Shown in pieces: positions 11,822 through 24,987 of a stretch of DNA of 64,000 nucleotides. The notes under the pieces were generated by a model that did no database searches, was not told the origin of the DNA, and saw nothing but the letters and a program-made list of their open reading frames with translations. A program made the translations under genes and the position numbers. This stretch comes from Strongylocentrotus purpuratus (taxonomy: Eukaryota; Echinodermata; Echinoidea; Camarodonta; Strongylocentrotidae), in NCBI RefSeq assembly GCF_000002235.5, contig NW_022145611.1, positions 14,168,882-14,232,881 on the forward strand, given 5' to 3'. Numbering within the stretch: position 1 is the stretch's first letter; each line of letters opens with the position of its first letter.

Positions 11822-14800
11822 ATGGCGAAACAATACGATGTTCTGATAAGACTTCTCATGCTCGGAGACTCTGGTGTTGGCAAAACATCCATGTTGTGTA
11901 AATTTACAGAAGAAGGCTTCAACAGTACACACATTCCAACGATAGGTAAGTTTTTTTTCTTTTTCTATTGTCACCTTTGATCTACCTTTCTCTCGGTACA
12001 TGCATGTAGATCAGTTATTATCTGCTGAGAGCCAGAGTGGCATTAAATCATATCTTATGATTATAACACAGTGAAGAGCTAGTGGAGGCCTTTGTGTTGC
12101 TCAACAAACATAATCATATTGTATTACAGCAAGATTCAACATACCTTACACAGGCACCAAAAAAGGGTTTATTTGAGAGATTTGGTCACCCAACATAACA
12201 ACCCAAAGATGTGTTCTTCATATGTTTGGTGAAAGTAATTTTGTGTAAAACAGATATTAATGTTGAATTTATCACCTCGTATAATGATATGAAACATGTG
12301 TCACAAGAGAGCAAATGGAGGTTGGGTACAGATATATAAGCCCTGTTGTTCTAAATCTTAGTCTGGCCATTAAATAGTTTCACTTTCCTTGGCCTATCAA
12401 TTGTAATTACTGAGAGGTTTCACTTATTCATAGATTTGTATGACTACAGTATACTGTCTGGAATGCCATCAGATGCAGATGCTTTTAACCTCTGGTTCAG
12501 TATTTTGATAATTGATCTGTACGGCAAATGTAAACGTATGTGAGTTATAATTTAGGAAGATTGATAGTATTAGTTGTAGGAAAGCTCGTTGTTGAGAGAG
12601 GACATTGCAGCTGTTTCCATTGTTTACATTTGAATTACATTTATATCGTGTTAATGAGTTATGATTTTATAATAGAGATGTAAACAAAAAATACAGAATG
12701 TTACTGGGCTATTCATTTCACTTAGATGCCATATAGCCATCACCAGTTTTTGTATGTATATAAGTTGTTTTTTTAATGTTTTACTTTAAACATATCGTGT
12801 TTTGTTAATTGGTTTAGTGTGCCTGGATACACAACTGATAATATTTCTACAGATCTTCTGGATAGGCTGCATACTGTGCAACTGTATAGCCCTTTGAAAA
12901 TTAACAGAAGAACATTAATACATCAATGATTCAATTCACTTGTGTGGCCCTTAATATCTAATGACTAGATTTGTTACACAATACGCATCATATTTGCACA
13001 TCATTATTCAAATTCCTCAGTTGTTAAGAGGTCCTTGCAAGACTAATTTTGTGTACAATTTGTTCAAAAATACCTCTGTTCAAAGTCTACCCGGTACATA
13101 CTACATAGAGATGTTGTTCTGTTTTCTTCAATTCTTGACTTTATTGAGAAAATGTGCATTTGCAATTATAGGTGGCTCACCCATCAATGCATAATTAAAA
13201 CAAGAGACTTGCAAAAAATAGTTTTCCACATAGGATAGTTTGAATAATCCAGGGTGTGTTGTTTTTCTGTTTAAAGTGGTGATTACCTGCATCCGGAATG
13301 ATATTACAGATGGGGAAAAGGAAACACGTTTCCGAGGTAGATCGCTTCCAATCAGGATATTCTTTCTGACTATAGTGCATAGACATGTGATATCTAGTAA
13401 AAATTAAAGAAAATTGTTTCCTCAAATAGTTTGCCAGGGTTAACATGAAAATTTGTTATTCTATCACCTGATGTGAAACTGAAGTAATGAAACTTTATCT
13501 GCTGTTTTAATATTATCAAAATTCTTCTTCTTATTATTATTATTATTGTCATTATTATTGTTGTTGTTTTTATCATCATCATCTTCATCATCATCATGAC
13601 ATGACAAAATCAGTTTTATATTTATTGCGCTTGCAATGATACGTGGATCATCACATATTTTAAACTGTTTGGATCCTCACAACCTATTGCATTATTTCTT
13701 CTGATAAATCTTGGTAGAGAATGAAAAGCAAGTATCACTGTCTATCTAAAAGGAATCACTCATGCAGTATGTATTGTGGTTGGTTAATCAAATCCTTTAA
13801 GAAATGTATTAAAGACCAACATGCTGGACTTAATTCTGGAAAGAGGTTTTACAATGCAATTGAAATGTGGAGAGGAGTCAATGATAAGTAAACAATAGAT
13901 GGAATGTGCGAAGTAGTAGTATATTTATTTAGCTCTTGATCACTTATTAGTGTTACCGTAGTAGCATACTATGTTTGCTAGATTTGAGGGTTATTTTTAA
14001 CAATTTGAATCCTACTTGTATGCTGTGAAGGTTGTAATTTGTTTCTTTATTATGGTTCTAAGAAAAGCAAGATTGGTTTAAAAAATGATCCAGATGTTAT
14101 TTCAAATGTTTCAAAGTGATATTTATTTCTATGGCAAATCTCATTTCAATGGCAAAATGTTCTTCAGAAGTTAAGTTGAATTGCCTGTCATGATGTCATT
14201 CTGTATGAAGGTTGGTTCTCCCATCCATAACATAACCATATTCAAAATTTAACTGTTTATGTTCAGATCAGGATCAAATTCTTTATTGGAAAGTTAACGT
14301 TCTCCATTCTCAATCCAAAAGTATCCTTTTCTAGCTAATTTAGTGGTTTATGCATGGTAGAAATATATTATGCATTGCACATTGCACAATAATATATTAT
14401 ACACAATCGAAGTAGTTTTTGACCATTTGGAATAGACTAGTTTACTAACATTCAAATGTTAAAACAAAGGTTATTGTTGACACCTTAAAAGCTTGCCCAA
14501 CATAGTAACAAGTAATATATATGCAGACTGGATGCTGGTTATTGTGGTTTATTCATAACTCCTCACTAGGTCCCCAGGAATGAAACATCCATATATTTGA
14601 ATATGTTAATGAATCGGTGTATTGATTAAACCGTACATGTATACTGCAGATCAAAACTGTCCGTGGAGAATTATAATTTGATATGTTTTGACCTTTATTC
14701 TCTTCATATGCTTTCTATCTTCTGCATTGCAGGTATCGACTTTAAAATGAAAACGCTCATGGTGGATGATAAAAAGATCCGCATTCAAATTTGGTGAGTA

Positions 14801-17800
14801 AGGTATATATTTGATGAGTAATGGCAGACAAAATATTTGCATGATCCCAGAATTCCATACATGCCTTGAGCATTGTCGAGGTCAGGGTCTGTGATTGTTC
14901 TCATTTATTGTTCTGCATGGGTTCACAACCCAAGCTCAATAATGCATAGTATGAAATTGACTGACTAGGAGCATGTACACACTGCAAAGCTGTAAATTGT
15001 ATTCTCCTGAACTATTATGCATTAACTGTTGATTCAACCAGTATGAATATCGTATGATCATGTTTTTTTAGCCTTGGGGTATGAATGAATTGCATGTATT
15101 TGTATATTGGCTTAAAAATTTGATCAGGGTTAGCTCAATTCCATTTTTATTCCCTTTTCTTCCTTTTTTTTCTTCCTTTTTTTCTTCGATTGGGGGGGGG
15201 GGGGGTTCATAATTGTTTTTCATCTGCTATTAGAAATGAATATGAACATACATACATTGGTTAAAGAACTGCAATATTAATTATGGAAAATTGAAAAAAA
15301 AAAAAAAATTAGATTAATGAGAGACACCCTCTTCTGCTATTTCCTTCTCCTCTTTTTATTGTAAAAGATGTTATTTAAAAACATACACACATTTGTTGTA
15401 GTTAAATGTGTAAGGTTTGAGATTGAGATTTCAACAGTCATGATTAGTGCAAATACATACACAACCACAAAAACCAATATTTTGACTCTTTCTTTTCCTT
15501 AATTTCCGCACATAATGATTATTTGAGTTAGTTTGATTTACGTATGTACTTTTCATTGAAAACATCCTATTGTAATGAGAATAAATATTGAAATAGTGGC
15601 TTAACAATGAAATGACATCCTGGCAACAATACATTGACATTGAAATAATGTGCCAATCAGGCATGCAGCAATTTGTTTAAAGGTACAGTAGCCTACATGT
15701 TATGTACTGCCCAATTTAATTTAAATTTATAAATTTATTAATCCACAGGTAATTAATCATTATCACTATCTAAAACGTGTGTAACAAACTAACAATTACC
15801 ACTTCCAGCATGTACATGTATGTTGTTTCAGGCTGCCTGCAATTATGTGCGTTCTATTTTTAACATGATACAGGGTTATTGCCTGAATTATAGGGACAGT
15901 GTTATGAAGAGTGTGAGATGTTTCCGGAGTATGATCGGCTCATGTGCTGTTTACGTACTCTGTATTACACAATCATCCACAATGTAATCAGACATGTGGT
16001 CAGACAGAGAAAATTTCAAAGCTTATAGCCACAAAATATGGTACACAATCACAGTGTTGACTATATCGTCGCTGTTTTCACGAAGTGACGGTAGTGAAAA
16101 AAAAATGCATTCACTTTGCGTGACGATTTTCCTCACTACCGTCACTTCGTGAAAACAAGGACGATATATGTCCACACTGTGAGTAACAGACTGTGCCCAC
16201 AATGTGAGATTGTGTACTGTAACACAATATGACACACAGATAGCCACAGTTTTCTAATTACCGGTAGTACTCAACGAAGTGATAATATTGTACCAAGCAA
16301 AGCCAAAGCGAGCACCAGAATAGACATGTACCAAGAGTAAAATCTCCCCAAATGCAGATAATATAATTATGTCGCCCAAAACATGCAAAATTTATTTGTT
16401 AGTTTGGTCCTCTCACCCCATCTTGCCTACATCCCCTCCCCCTGCCCACACACCCTTGGACAATGCAAAGTCACTTAATTATTAATTTTCATCAAAAGAG
16501 TAAACAAATTTCTAACAAGAATACTATATGACTTTAAAAATTAATCAGTGTGTACACAATATTATGTTAGAATGAGTCATATTGTTTACTATGTGAATAA
16601 TCACAGTGTGTATACAATATTATGTTGGAATGAGTCATATATTGTTTACTCTGTGAATAAACTGTTTGGTGGACACCATTTAATTTTTGCCTGGTATGTT
16701 TGCACCATGTTTGCATATCATCTATTTGGAGACAGAATCATATTATTACCCAGATTTAACATCCATCTATAGTTCAAAACGAAAAATTTAATTATTTAAA
16801 TCAATCATTTTGTCTGTTGGGAGCCAAAACTCACAATAGCATTATAAATAATAATAAAAATAATTTGCAGTATTATTACTTTGGTGCTCAGTAGACAAAT
16901 TGATTTTGTAATTTGTAAGTATATTAATGATGCTTCTTCTTGCTTGATACTATGTACAGGGACACTGCTGGGCAGGAGAGATATGACACAATAACGAAGC
17001 AGTATTTCAGGAGAGCACAGGTAGTGATATTATCTACAATGAAAATTGATCCAAAATGAATGAAATATATAATGGATAACAGCAACCCCAGCCCTTTACA
17101 GACACCATGCCATATCGTCCCTATTTTCACGAAGTGACGGTAGTGAGGAAAATCGTAACGCAAAGTGAATGCAATTTTTTTTCACTACCGTCACTTCGTG
17201 AAAACAGCGACAATATATGAACATTTTAAGCACATGTTTGATAGATTAAAGCAGCCTTACATTTATTTGTCAGGCACCCACAAAATATTTAAGTGAGTCC
17301 AGAAGGTTACAAGTTTATGTCTCTAGAATTGATTAAATCATGATGATGCTGATATTATGAAACTGAAGAACATATGAGAACATAGAATTGTGAAATCACC
17401 GATACATCATTTTAGAAATGTATTACATTCAAGAAATTATATTCTTAATGTAAAATTGGTAAGGATGGTTTTAAAAAATTTGCTTTGGAACATTTTTTTA
17501 TTAAAAACTAATGTGTTAATATCCTGTTTATGTTAATTTTTCTAATTCATTGTCATTCTGCTAATTTTCATGAAATTCAGATACATTACTTCCTTGTATT
17601 TGTTCTTCATAGGGTATCATGTTAGTCTACGACATCACAAGTGAAATATCATTCAGGCATATTAGCAAATGGCTGGATATGATAGATGAGGTAAGAATGA
17701 ACTATGGCTCAACAGTAGTAGCAGGTGCCCAAGACACATGGGCACCTAAAATCTAAGTGAAGGCCCCACAGAAATAAAAATGTTATCTGTAAATCTGTTG

Positions 17801-19772
17801 TATCTGTTAAAGCATATAAATGTTAAATAATGAAATGAAGGTGGAAAATCAGTTTATCACAGACATCAGAGTGCCACCATGTATGTGACATTTATTCCCA
17901 TTACTGTTTACCGGTAGACAGATTTGTTGAATAAGATAAATTTTACCTTTAAAAAACAGTGATTTAACTCTCGTGAAGGAAATATTACATGTGTTACCAT
18001 ACCCTTGTACATGAATTTGTCTCTACAATTCTCATCAGCATGCAATTCAATACCTTTCATACGCATTCTGCTGGTATATGAATGCGAAAAATATATTCTG
18101 GTATAAAATTACCTTGGAAATATCAGTCATGTAAACTATTCTACAGTGACCTACTTATTTAGTAAGATAAAGTGGCTTTGAATAGTACAACATTGAGGCG
18201 TTGTTATTAATGAGCAATGCAAATATGATTTTAATTTCAAACTTAAATGTTATTCATGTATTGCCTAGGATCTAATGATGAGAATGAATTTAATGATTTT
18301 CTCCTATTTGTTCTTGTACAGGGTGCTGGTAGTGTTGCAAGAATCCTAGTGGCTAATAAATCGGATGCATCGGCACTCCGGATCATATCTAAGGAAGAGG
18401 GTGAGACGGTAAGAGAAAGAAGGAAAACTCTAACATTTAAGCCGAATTCACAAAGGAGGTTTGTCGGCCAAACCTCCTTTTGTTTCGCCAAACCTCCTTT
18501 TGTTCTTTACAAAACTAGGTTTGTAAAAAATGTGTAAAAACGCGTCATATGACGTACGAAAACCAAGGTTTGTCGACAAACCTCCTTTGTGAATTCGGGC
18601 CTTAAAGTCTTTAGCAAAAATATTTAGATATAGATAAAAGAATACTGAACTTTGGTGCTAGAATTTTTTATTAAATTAGAGATACATGTATATATGATCA
18701 AAAGCACAGAGAATTACAAAACTAGTCTATTTGCAGATGATATGGTAAACTAGAAAATATTGAAGACCTGCTTTTTTTTTCTTTTCTTTTCGTTTCTCAA
18801 CTAGTTATCTATGCAAATGCCTGATGATGTATTTGATGATGAATTATAATACCCTGAGGGCATTGTTGATATCATTTGATCTAAGATTATTGAACTCTTT
18901 TAATAACCACCATTTGTATTTGTTTCTTGTGTAGTTTGCGAGGGAGAAGAACCTAGCGTTTGTAGAGGGCAGTGCTTTCAGTGGAGACAATCTCGATGAG
19001 GTATGCTCAATTGTTTTTCGTATTTGAACAAAAGATATTCAATCTTGTTCCCATGTTCAGCTCTTTCATTTTTCATATCAAACTCAGTTAATCAATCAAT
19101 TCGTCATCAAATTCTGTGATGTTCTCATTTAGAAATGGAAATGCATCAACCTGTATTTTATTTGCCATTCTCCAACCAGGTGTAGGAAGCGGTAGGATTT
19201 ACACCTAAAAATGCACTGTGAGCAGCTAAGACTGCCAGAGCTATATAAGGCTAGGGTAGTAATTCTATATACTTTGACAGGGGATAGAGGCATATGCAAT
19301 TAATACAAAACAAGTAGAATATTAGTATTAGTATCATAATTATTATTGTCATAGCATATTTCATAGGTTTTATTTATACATATTTTCCATATCTTAGGCT
19401 TTACAGGTGTGAGTAGAAATTCCTTCCGCAGAAACTTTGTGGGAATCAAACATTAAAGAAAGAAAATCAAATAGTTAATTAAAAATATGTACATTTTATT
19501 TTGACACCTGTTGCAAACAGGACCTCACTGAAGAATACTTTTATTGGTGAAATATAACCCCTCCTTTATAGTGAATAAAAAAAGTGAATAAATGTATGTA
19601 CGTATTATTATTATTTTTTGTTATCTTCCAGGCATTTGAAGGTCTTGTGAAGATTGTCATGGACAGGAATAAGAAGGACATAGATGAACAACTACAGAGC
19701 ATCAAGCTATATGGTTCCAGAGAGAACAGTACTATAGATGCTGAGGTCAAACCAGGTGGCTGCTGCAGTTGA
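11822..19772 (+). CDS. RAB15: Rab family small GTPase, Rab15-like (7 coding exons)
   Basis: Membrane-traffic GTPase of 205 aa. Coding exons: 11822-11945, 14733-14793, 16960-17020, 17613-17690, 18322-18408, 18935-19000 and 19632-19772; all introns are GT-AG and phases join cleanly. The start MAKQYDVL and effector region match vertebrate Rab15. P-loop GDSGVGKT is residues 15-22, switch I T40, switch II DTAGQ 63-67, base-binding NKSD 120-123 and SA 150-151. The tail ends GGCCS, so Cys203-Cys204 are the likely prenylation sites. The ATG at 11822 has a good context (tcaaaATGG), and an upstream acceptor at 11524 suggests the 5' UTR begins in the same exon at 11525. Rab family membership is certain; the Rab15 assignment rather than Rab8/10/13 is from remembered sequence and less certain. 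Introns 2 and 3 carry inverted MITE copies. Confidence 0.93.
16061..16170 (+). mobile_element. Foldback MITE copy 1 in Rab intron 2
   Basis: A 110-bp palindromic unit: the left arm starts TATCGTC and runs through ttttcacgaagtgacggtag, and the right arm is its reverse complement, ending GACGATA. The unit is bounded by TA dinucleotides as in Tc1/mariner-type MITEs. The arms are about 37 bp and the unpaired middle (aaaaaatgcattcactttgcg...) gives it an orientation. The flanks (gtacacaatc...cacagtgt) are themselves partly inverted, so the element may be nested in an older one. Confidence 0.8.
16546..16661 (+). repeat. Two-copy tandem repeat, 58-bp period
   Basis: cagtgtgtacacaatattat starts at 16546 and cagtgtgtatacaatattat at 16604. 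Both copies run on through gaatgagtcatat and end near tgtgaataa, with a handful of differences. It lies in Rab intron 2. Confidence 0.75.
17111..17219 (-). mobile_element. Foldback MITE copy 2 in Rab intron 3, inverted
   Basis: This is the same 109-110-bp unit as at 16061-16170, but with the asymmetric middle reversed (gaggaaaatcgtaacgcaaa on the plus strand), so the two copies face opposite ways. They lie about 940 bp apart with Rab exon 3 (16960-17020) between them. Few mismatches separate the copies, which suggests recent movement. Confidence 0.8.
18441..18601 (+). mobile_element. TTAA-flanked MITE in Rab intron 5
   Basis: A 161-bp element lies between TTAA at 18437-18440 and TTAA at 18602-18605. 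The left end starts GCCGAATTCACAAAGGAGG and the right end, read inward, GGCCCGAATTCACAAAGG, giving inverted repeats of about 26 bp that differ by two bases at the tip. Extra internal copies of the aaacctcctttt motif follow the left end. TTAA duplications point to a piggyBac- or Kolobok-type source. No coding capacity. Confidence 0.8.
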
Positions 19773-19829
19773 TGTCTGTATAGTGTCTATCGACGCCTCG
19801 TTCACCCACAACGTCGTAAACTGCCTTAA

Positions 19830-20356
19830 AGGTACTATGTCCCATTTGCAGGCCAAAAAAATGAAAAGGTTAAATTCCAACGGCATTTGAAAGACAATAC
19901 TAAATTAGAACTTCCCTAAAAAAAAGAGGGGCTTGAAAATGTCTTCAAGTGGGAAAATAACGACTATTAGTTGTCGAATCGACTTAGGAGCTATAGAGCT
20001 AGTAAGTAATAGTCTGATTTTTCAGACCATTGTACCGAATGGTCGTACGTTTTATGCTGCGCAAAGATTCAATCAGTTTAATTTTGGCCATTACAAGAAG
20101 TGGGTTATTGATGTAGACAAATGCTCATGTACCCTTTACAGCTCATTTTATGCATGTTATTACTAAAGATGATAAAAAGCCAGTCAGTCACTCAATAGTG
20201 TCTGACAGTGAAGTCTAGCAAGTAAACGGGTTTCCTTGCATAATTTGAATATTAGAACACTGCTAACGTTTAAATTTCACAGACATTATGACATATTCAT
20301 AATTCCTGCAAAGTTTTACAGAATTTGATGTTGGCTACAAAAGGGACATAGTATCT
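19830..20356 (+). mobile_element. TTAA-flanked nonautonomous transposon in Rab 3' UTR
   Basis: A 527-bp element lies between TTAA at 19826-19829 and TTAA at 20357-20360. The left tip is AGGTACTATGTCCCATTTGC and the right tip, read inward, AGATACTATGTCCCTTTTGT, so the terminal inverted repeats are about 20 bp. It starts only 54 bases after the Rab stop codon and so is probably transcribed as part of its 3' UTR. No transposase frame is present. Confidence 0.8.
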
Positions 20357-20360
20357 TTAA

Positions 20361-23300
20361 AGGGATCGTTTAACAATGTTAAATCTGAGATATGCACGGC
20401 CCTACGTGTTATCAGTGTCTGTGATATGGTGTTATATTGAAGCCCTACAAAAAAATGCACTTCAAAATGATCAAGAAGAGCCTCAAAAAAGTAAAAACCT
20501 TTGAGTTACCGGTTTTTATCATACTCGTTTTCCCAAATAGACTGTAGTGTCATGAAAACCGTTTGGCAAACGCAAAATTTGATTTCGATGTTCAATCATA
20601 AATATCTTGATAATCAGGCGATCGGCTTGTAATTTGCGTTAAGCCATGGGGTTCCTGACTGACCTAAAGGTTTATAATTATCATTGCAGCATGGCTAAAT
20701 CAAGGATTTTTTTTAAAGGATCTAAGACAATCTTAAGGGTTCCCTGTAAATAAAATAAAACGTCTCAAAGAAAATAAAATGCTGTAGCAAAATAAAATAA
20801 CATAAGCAAGTGTGCTCCGGATTTCTGTTTCTTACAACACACAGATGAGGAAAGAGGCCTTGTGGTGTCTTATGCTCTACCATTTTGAACACCATTTGCT
20901 ACTGGTATTCATTTACCGATACCATTTTACTGATACATGGGAAAAGACTTATTTTGCGCTAGCGCTTTTTTCTAAAAGGCTGTTTAACATGTTCTGCCTG
21001 AACGAGGCTGTATTGTGTAATTTTGAATTTGAATTGAAAGTGAATAAGAGTATTGTTTCATCTTATTAGAAGTTAATTCCTTTGTATTTCTTTTGTCATG
21101 TTCCACTGTGTTATGGATATAAACTTGAGTTCAAGAGAATCATAATTTTAAGTGAAATTTTATTCAGCAGCTTTTATTGTCTGTACATGAAAGATTCCAA
21201 AGATCATTTTTGGGTTGTGTGGTATTTGAGAAATCAATGTAAATTTAATGACATTCTTATATGTTACAACACTAAATCTTCTTTCATTTTTGTATTAGGT
21301 ATCAGAAGGCCCTACATAACAATGTGCAGGTGATACTGTGAATAAGAAATGCACCAAATTAGCCTCTTTTTTTTTTTTTAGATGCTTTCTTTCCAGTTTA
21401 ATTTTCAACTGTATGCTTAAAACTAGTCGTTTTGAATGGCCTTAAAAAAGCCTACCGGTGTTAAAAAAAAATGATAATAATAATTTTGATAATGGCAAGA
21501 ATTTGGTATCCATGGATACTGTACATAACAAAAAAGAGTATGGTAATTGATCAGAACTATAGGAGCCTTGACATTACCTCACTATATACGAGTTACATAT
21601 CATACTATTGTAAAGTATTTTTATCTTCATGTTTTGCCAGGATAGATTTATTCTTTGGACATAAGTGTATGTTTTTTCCTTAAATGGAGGCTGAGGTGAA
21701 GGATATAGGATATGCTGTTAGGTTTACATAAATTACACATTGCTAAAAATGATGTGCCTTTTAAAAAATGTAGAATTGCACATTCACCTTTTTAATTATG
21801 TTTCACACTTTGGTATTGAACACTATGTGCACGGTTAGCACATAGTCACAAAAAGAATACAACAATCTGACATTATTTGCTCTATTTTGACCCAAACCTC
21901 TATTTTTTCATGAGCAATTAATTTTTTTTCAGTGCCAGCTGTAAAAAAGAAATGTTAATACAATTAAGAAGATCAAGGTGGGACTTGATTCCATTCCTGC
22001 ATTTTTCATAAAAATTTAAAAAAGAGGAATAGGTTTTAATATCAGTCGTCATAATAAAACACGTTTATCCAGTATGTTCTTTTGGCAATTTTGCACCTCT
22101 ATGAATCCTGTAAAACTAAATACTATCTGTATGTAAAAGTATGACTTTATAACCAGTTGGAAAGTTTTTTCGGGTGACCTCGCTAGTCATAAGGACAGCT
22201 TATGAATAATGACCTTTTCTCAAATTATGAATAGCGGGTCTTTATGAAGGGCGAGAGGACCCCAGTGTTATTTACCAGTAGAATAGTAATTCATTCCTTT
22301 CTCTAATTTTCCTAAATTTACCATTTTGGGGGTTATTTTATGACATTAACATTTATATTGTAAGATTAATTATATTTGCCTTTTCATTTGAAATTCATAT
22401 GCATTCCAACACCAGTGGGTATGTTTGTGTGTAACAATGACATTTAAAACAATAGAATGAATAGCAGCACTATTATGTCTATATCAATGTAATATCGATG
22501 AAGTGTATTTTTACAATTTGGCAGAAATATCTACTTTAACCAAAAAATGTAGATATAATATTCTGTTCTGTTAGTCAATCTGGTTACTTGTAATGTATTT
22601 AAAACTTAAAATATTAGCTTTAGTGAAAATAATTACTAATACTTTTTGTATTCCCCTTTTGTCATTCCATTTATGGCTTTTCCATCTTTTTCCCGCAAGG
22701 GTCTGTATTTTAGATATAATTATGCTGCTGTCTTTCACCTTGAATATCAAAAAGTTAGGATATGGGTAGGTGTCTTCTTTGACAAGGACGAGAAATATAT
22801 TTAACTTTGTCCTATCATTTCTAAAGATTTTATTCGTTAAAATTGCCATTTTATGTCTAGTCATATTAGTTAACTGCATATGTAGTTTGAGAAATAGAAA
22901 TATATCCATATTTAAAGGGATTATTCAGTTCTAAATGGCAGGTTTGTGTGTGATCTACCAACAAAAGAGTATTAACTCTGTGAACAGGAAAGGAAATTTA
23001 ACTTCAAATCAAAATAGATTTGTTGGAGAGAAGGAGCACTTTAAAACTATTATGTATCTTGCAGTGTTTGGCAAGTGCTTCATAGATTGCAGCATCCATC
23101 TGAACTTTGGTTTAGATAAATTTGTGCTGCTTATTATTTGTGTAAAATTGGGGACACGTACAGCTTATTGTCAGTTCTGCATATTGAGCAAATCTGACAA
23201 ATTTATTATCTACCAGAGTACCAGAGTTTGGTTTGTTCATGAATTGTGCATCACACATTTAGATGCTGGGTATTGTGCAATGATGTTAAATGAATTTTTA

Positions 23301-24914
23301 CATTACAATGAATATATTTGTATATTGAAAGAAAAAAAGAAGAATATGTTTCCATAATCATCTATTTTTGGCATGCAAAAATACCTCTAGGGCTCTAGGT
23401 GATCTGTCACAGGCCAACATTGAAGAACATCATTTATACAATGGGAGATCATACAACAATCTTATACAAAACTATACAGAACAAGACAATTAAATAATAT
23501 GTGATCATTTTTTTTTTTTTTTTTTTTTTGGGGGGGGGGGGGTTGGGTATTACTGTTAAATACTTTTGAATGTAGCACAAAATCCTGTGTGCTCAGTACC
23601 GGTACTTAAATTTGCACAACTTTTAACTAATATATAAAATCTTATTTGCACTTGTGACTCATTATTAGCATTTTTTTCTCCATTGTGTATAAACATTGAT
23701 GTTGTGGTTAGATATTTTGCATCATCAATAAACACATATCATATTGTCTGTGAGGGAAGTTGTGTGAATAATTTAATTGAATACACAAATGATCTAATGA
23801 AGTAAAAATTTAGTAATAAGAATTTAATCTCTATTTGTGAGTTGTAAAGTACCAAATCAATATGGAAAATGAGGTTTCCAAAAACGCCAAATAAATTGTC
23901 TTCCTATCAGAAATGAATGGTATATTAAAGATATATTTAAAAACACTTTAAATATTTGTGTCTTGCATTTCATTTTGTGCCTTTAATTTTTCAAAATTAA
24001 CTGGGTATATTATTCTATAATATTTATTTCATATTTAATTTCAATTTACTTAAAGAATGCTCCACTTTTGTAACACGTTGGAGTGTGCAAGAGCAAGAGC
24101 AGTCGAGTGAAAGCTTGAAAGAAACTGGAGTGATAAAACAGAGATGAATATCTGGGAGTTGAGATCAAGAAATATGTTCTTCTCTGGTGTATTGTCAGTT
24201 AACATTTCCTTGGGGAGGGGGTGCAGCCCCAACTAGTATACTAGTGTTCATTTCATGTTTTTAACAAGGGCCTCGAGTCAGTGGTAGAGTACAACAGATA
24301 TCAAAATTGTTTTCACGGTTTTTAATCAGAAAATCAACTACCCAATACTCAACCCTTCATTATTCTTTGCAATATTATTATTTACGCTCAGATCAACACT
24401 GAAAGAAGTTTAAATATCTAGTCTTCTTCTAGATCACCTGTACCAAAATCTACAAAATTTCTCTCAACATGTATCCATTCAGTCATAACACACATTCGTT
24501 CACTAATCACACTTTCCTTTTTTGTCAAATCAAACAATCATACCACCTACATCCATGAACTGATACCAAGCCAAAAATACTATCACATTATTATCATTCA
24601 CAGTACATGCTTAAAACTATGAGCACTAGGTGACATTTAATACTGATTTTCAAGTAGTTCAGGGTAACACAAGTCAAAGAGACGATATGAAAAACATTTT
24701 TCACACATATGTACATATCATAAATAATGGAATATGAACAATATGCAACAGTAAATCTCCCATATACTGGTAAACATTCTATGGTATACATCATTGTTTA
24801 TAACATGATTTCCACATAAAATATTCAAATTCAAACTTTCACAAACACCAATGACACCTCTAATAAAAACTCACACACAAGAGTAAATTGCTGTTGCACA
24901 AGAGCAGACTAGGT
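20361..24914. other. Rab 3' flank and intergenic region
   Basis: No conserved coding sequence was recognised. Candidate poly(A) signals for Rab (aataaa at 20749-20754 and nearby) follow the TTAA element. The rest is AT-rich, with a T-run joined to a G-run at 23511-23542. Short open frames, including 140 codons at 22935-23357, show no domain and read like chance frames in AT-rich DNA. Confidence 0.5.
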
Positions 24915-24920
24915 TTTATT
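24915..24920 (-). terminator. Poly(A) signal of FAU
   Basis: Read on the minus strand this is AATAAA, about 70 bases after the FAU stop codon at 24988-24990. The spacing suits the short 3' UTRs of ribosomal protein genes. Confidence 0.65.
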
Positions 24921-24987
24921 ATCTGATCAACACATCGACTATTTTACAATTTGTTTCATGCAACATTCTCTGACAGGGAATGACAGC

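Noticed and set aside
19933..20166. 77-codon frame within the 3' UTR transposon
   Set aside because: No transposase similarity; the element is nonautonomous and the frame is short.
22935..23357. 140-codon open frame
   Set aside because: No domain, no splice or promoter context, AT-rich codon content; fits a chance frame.
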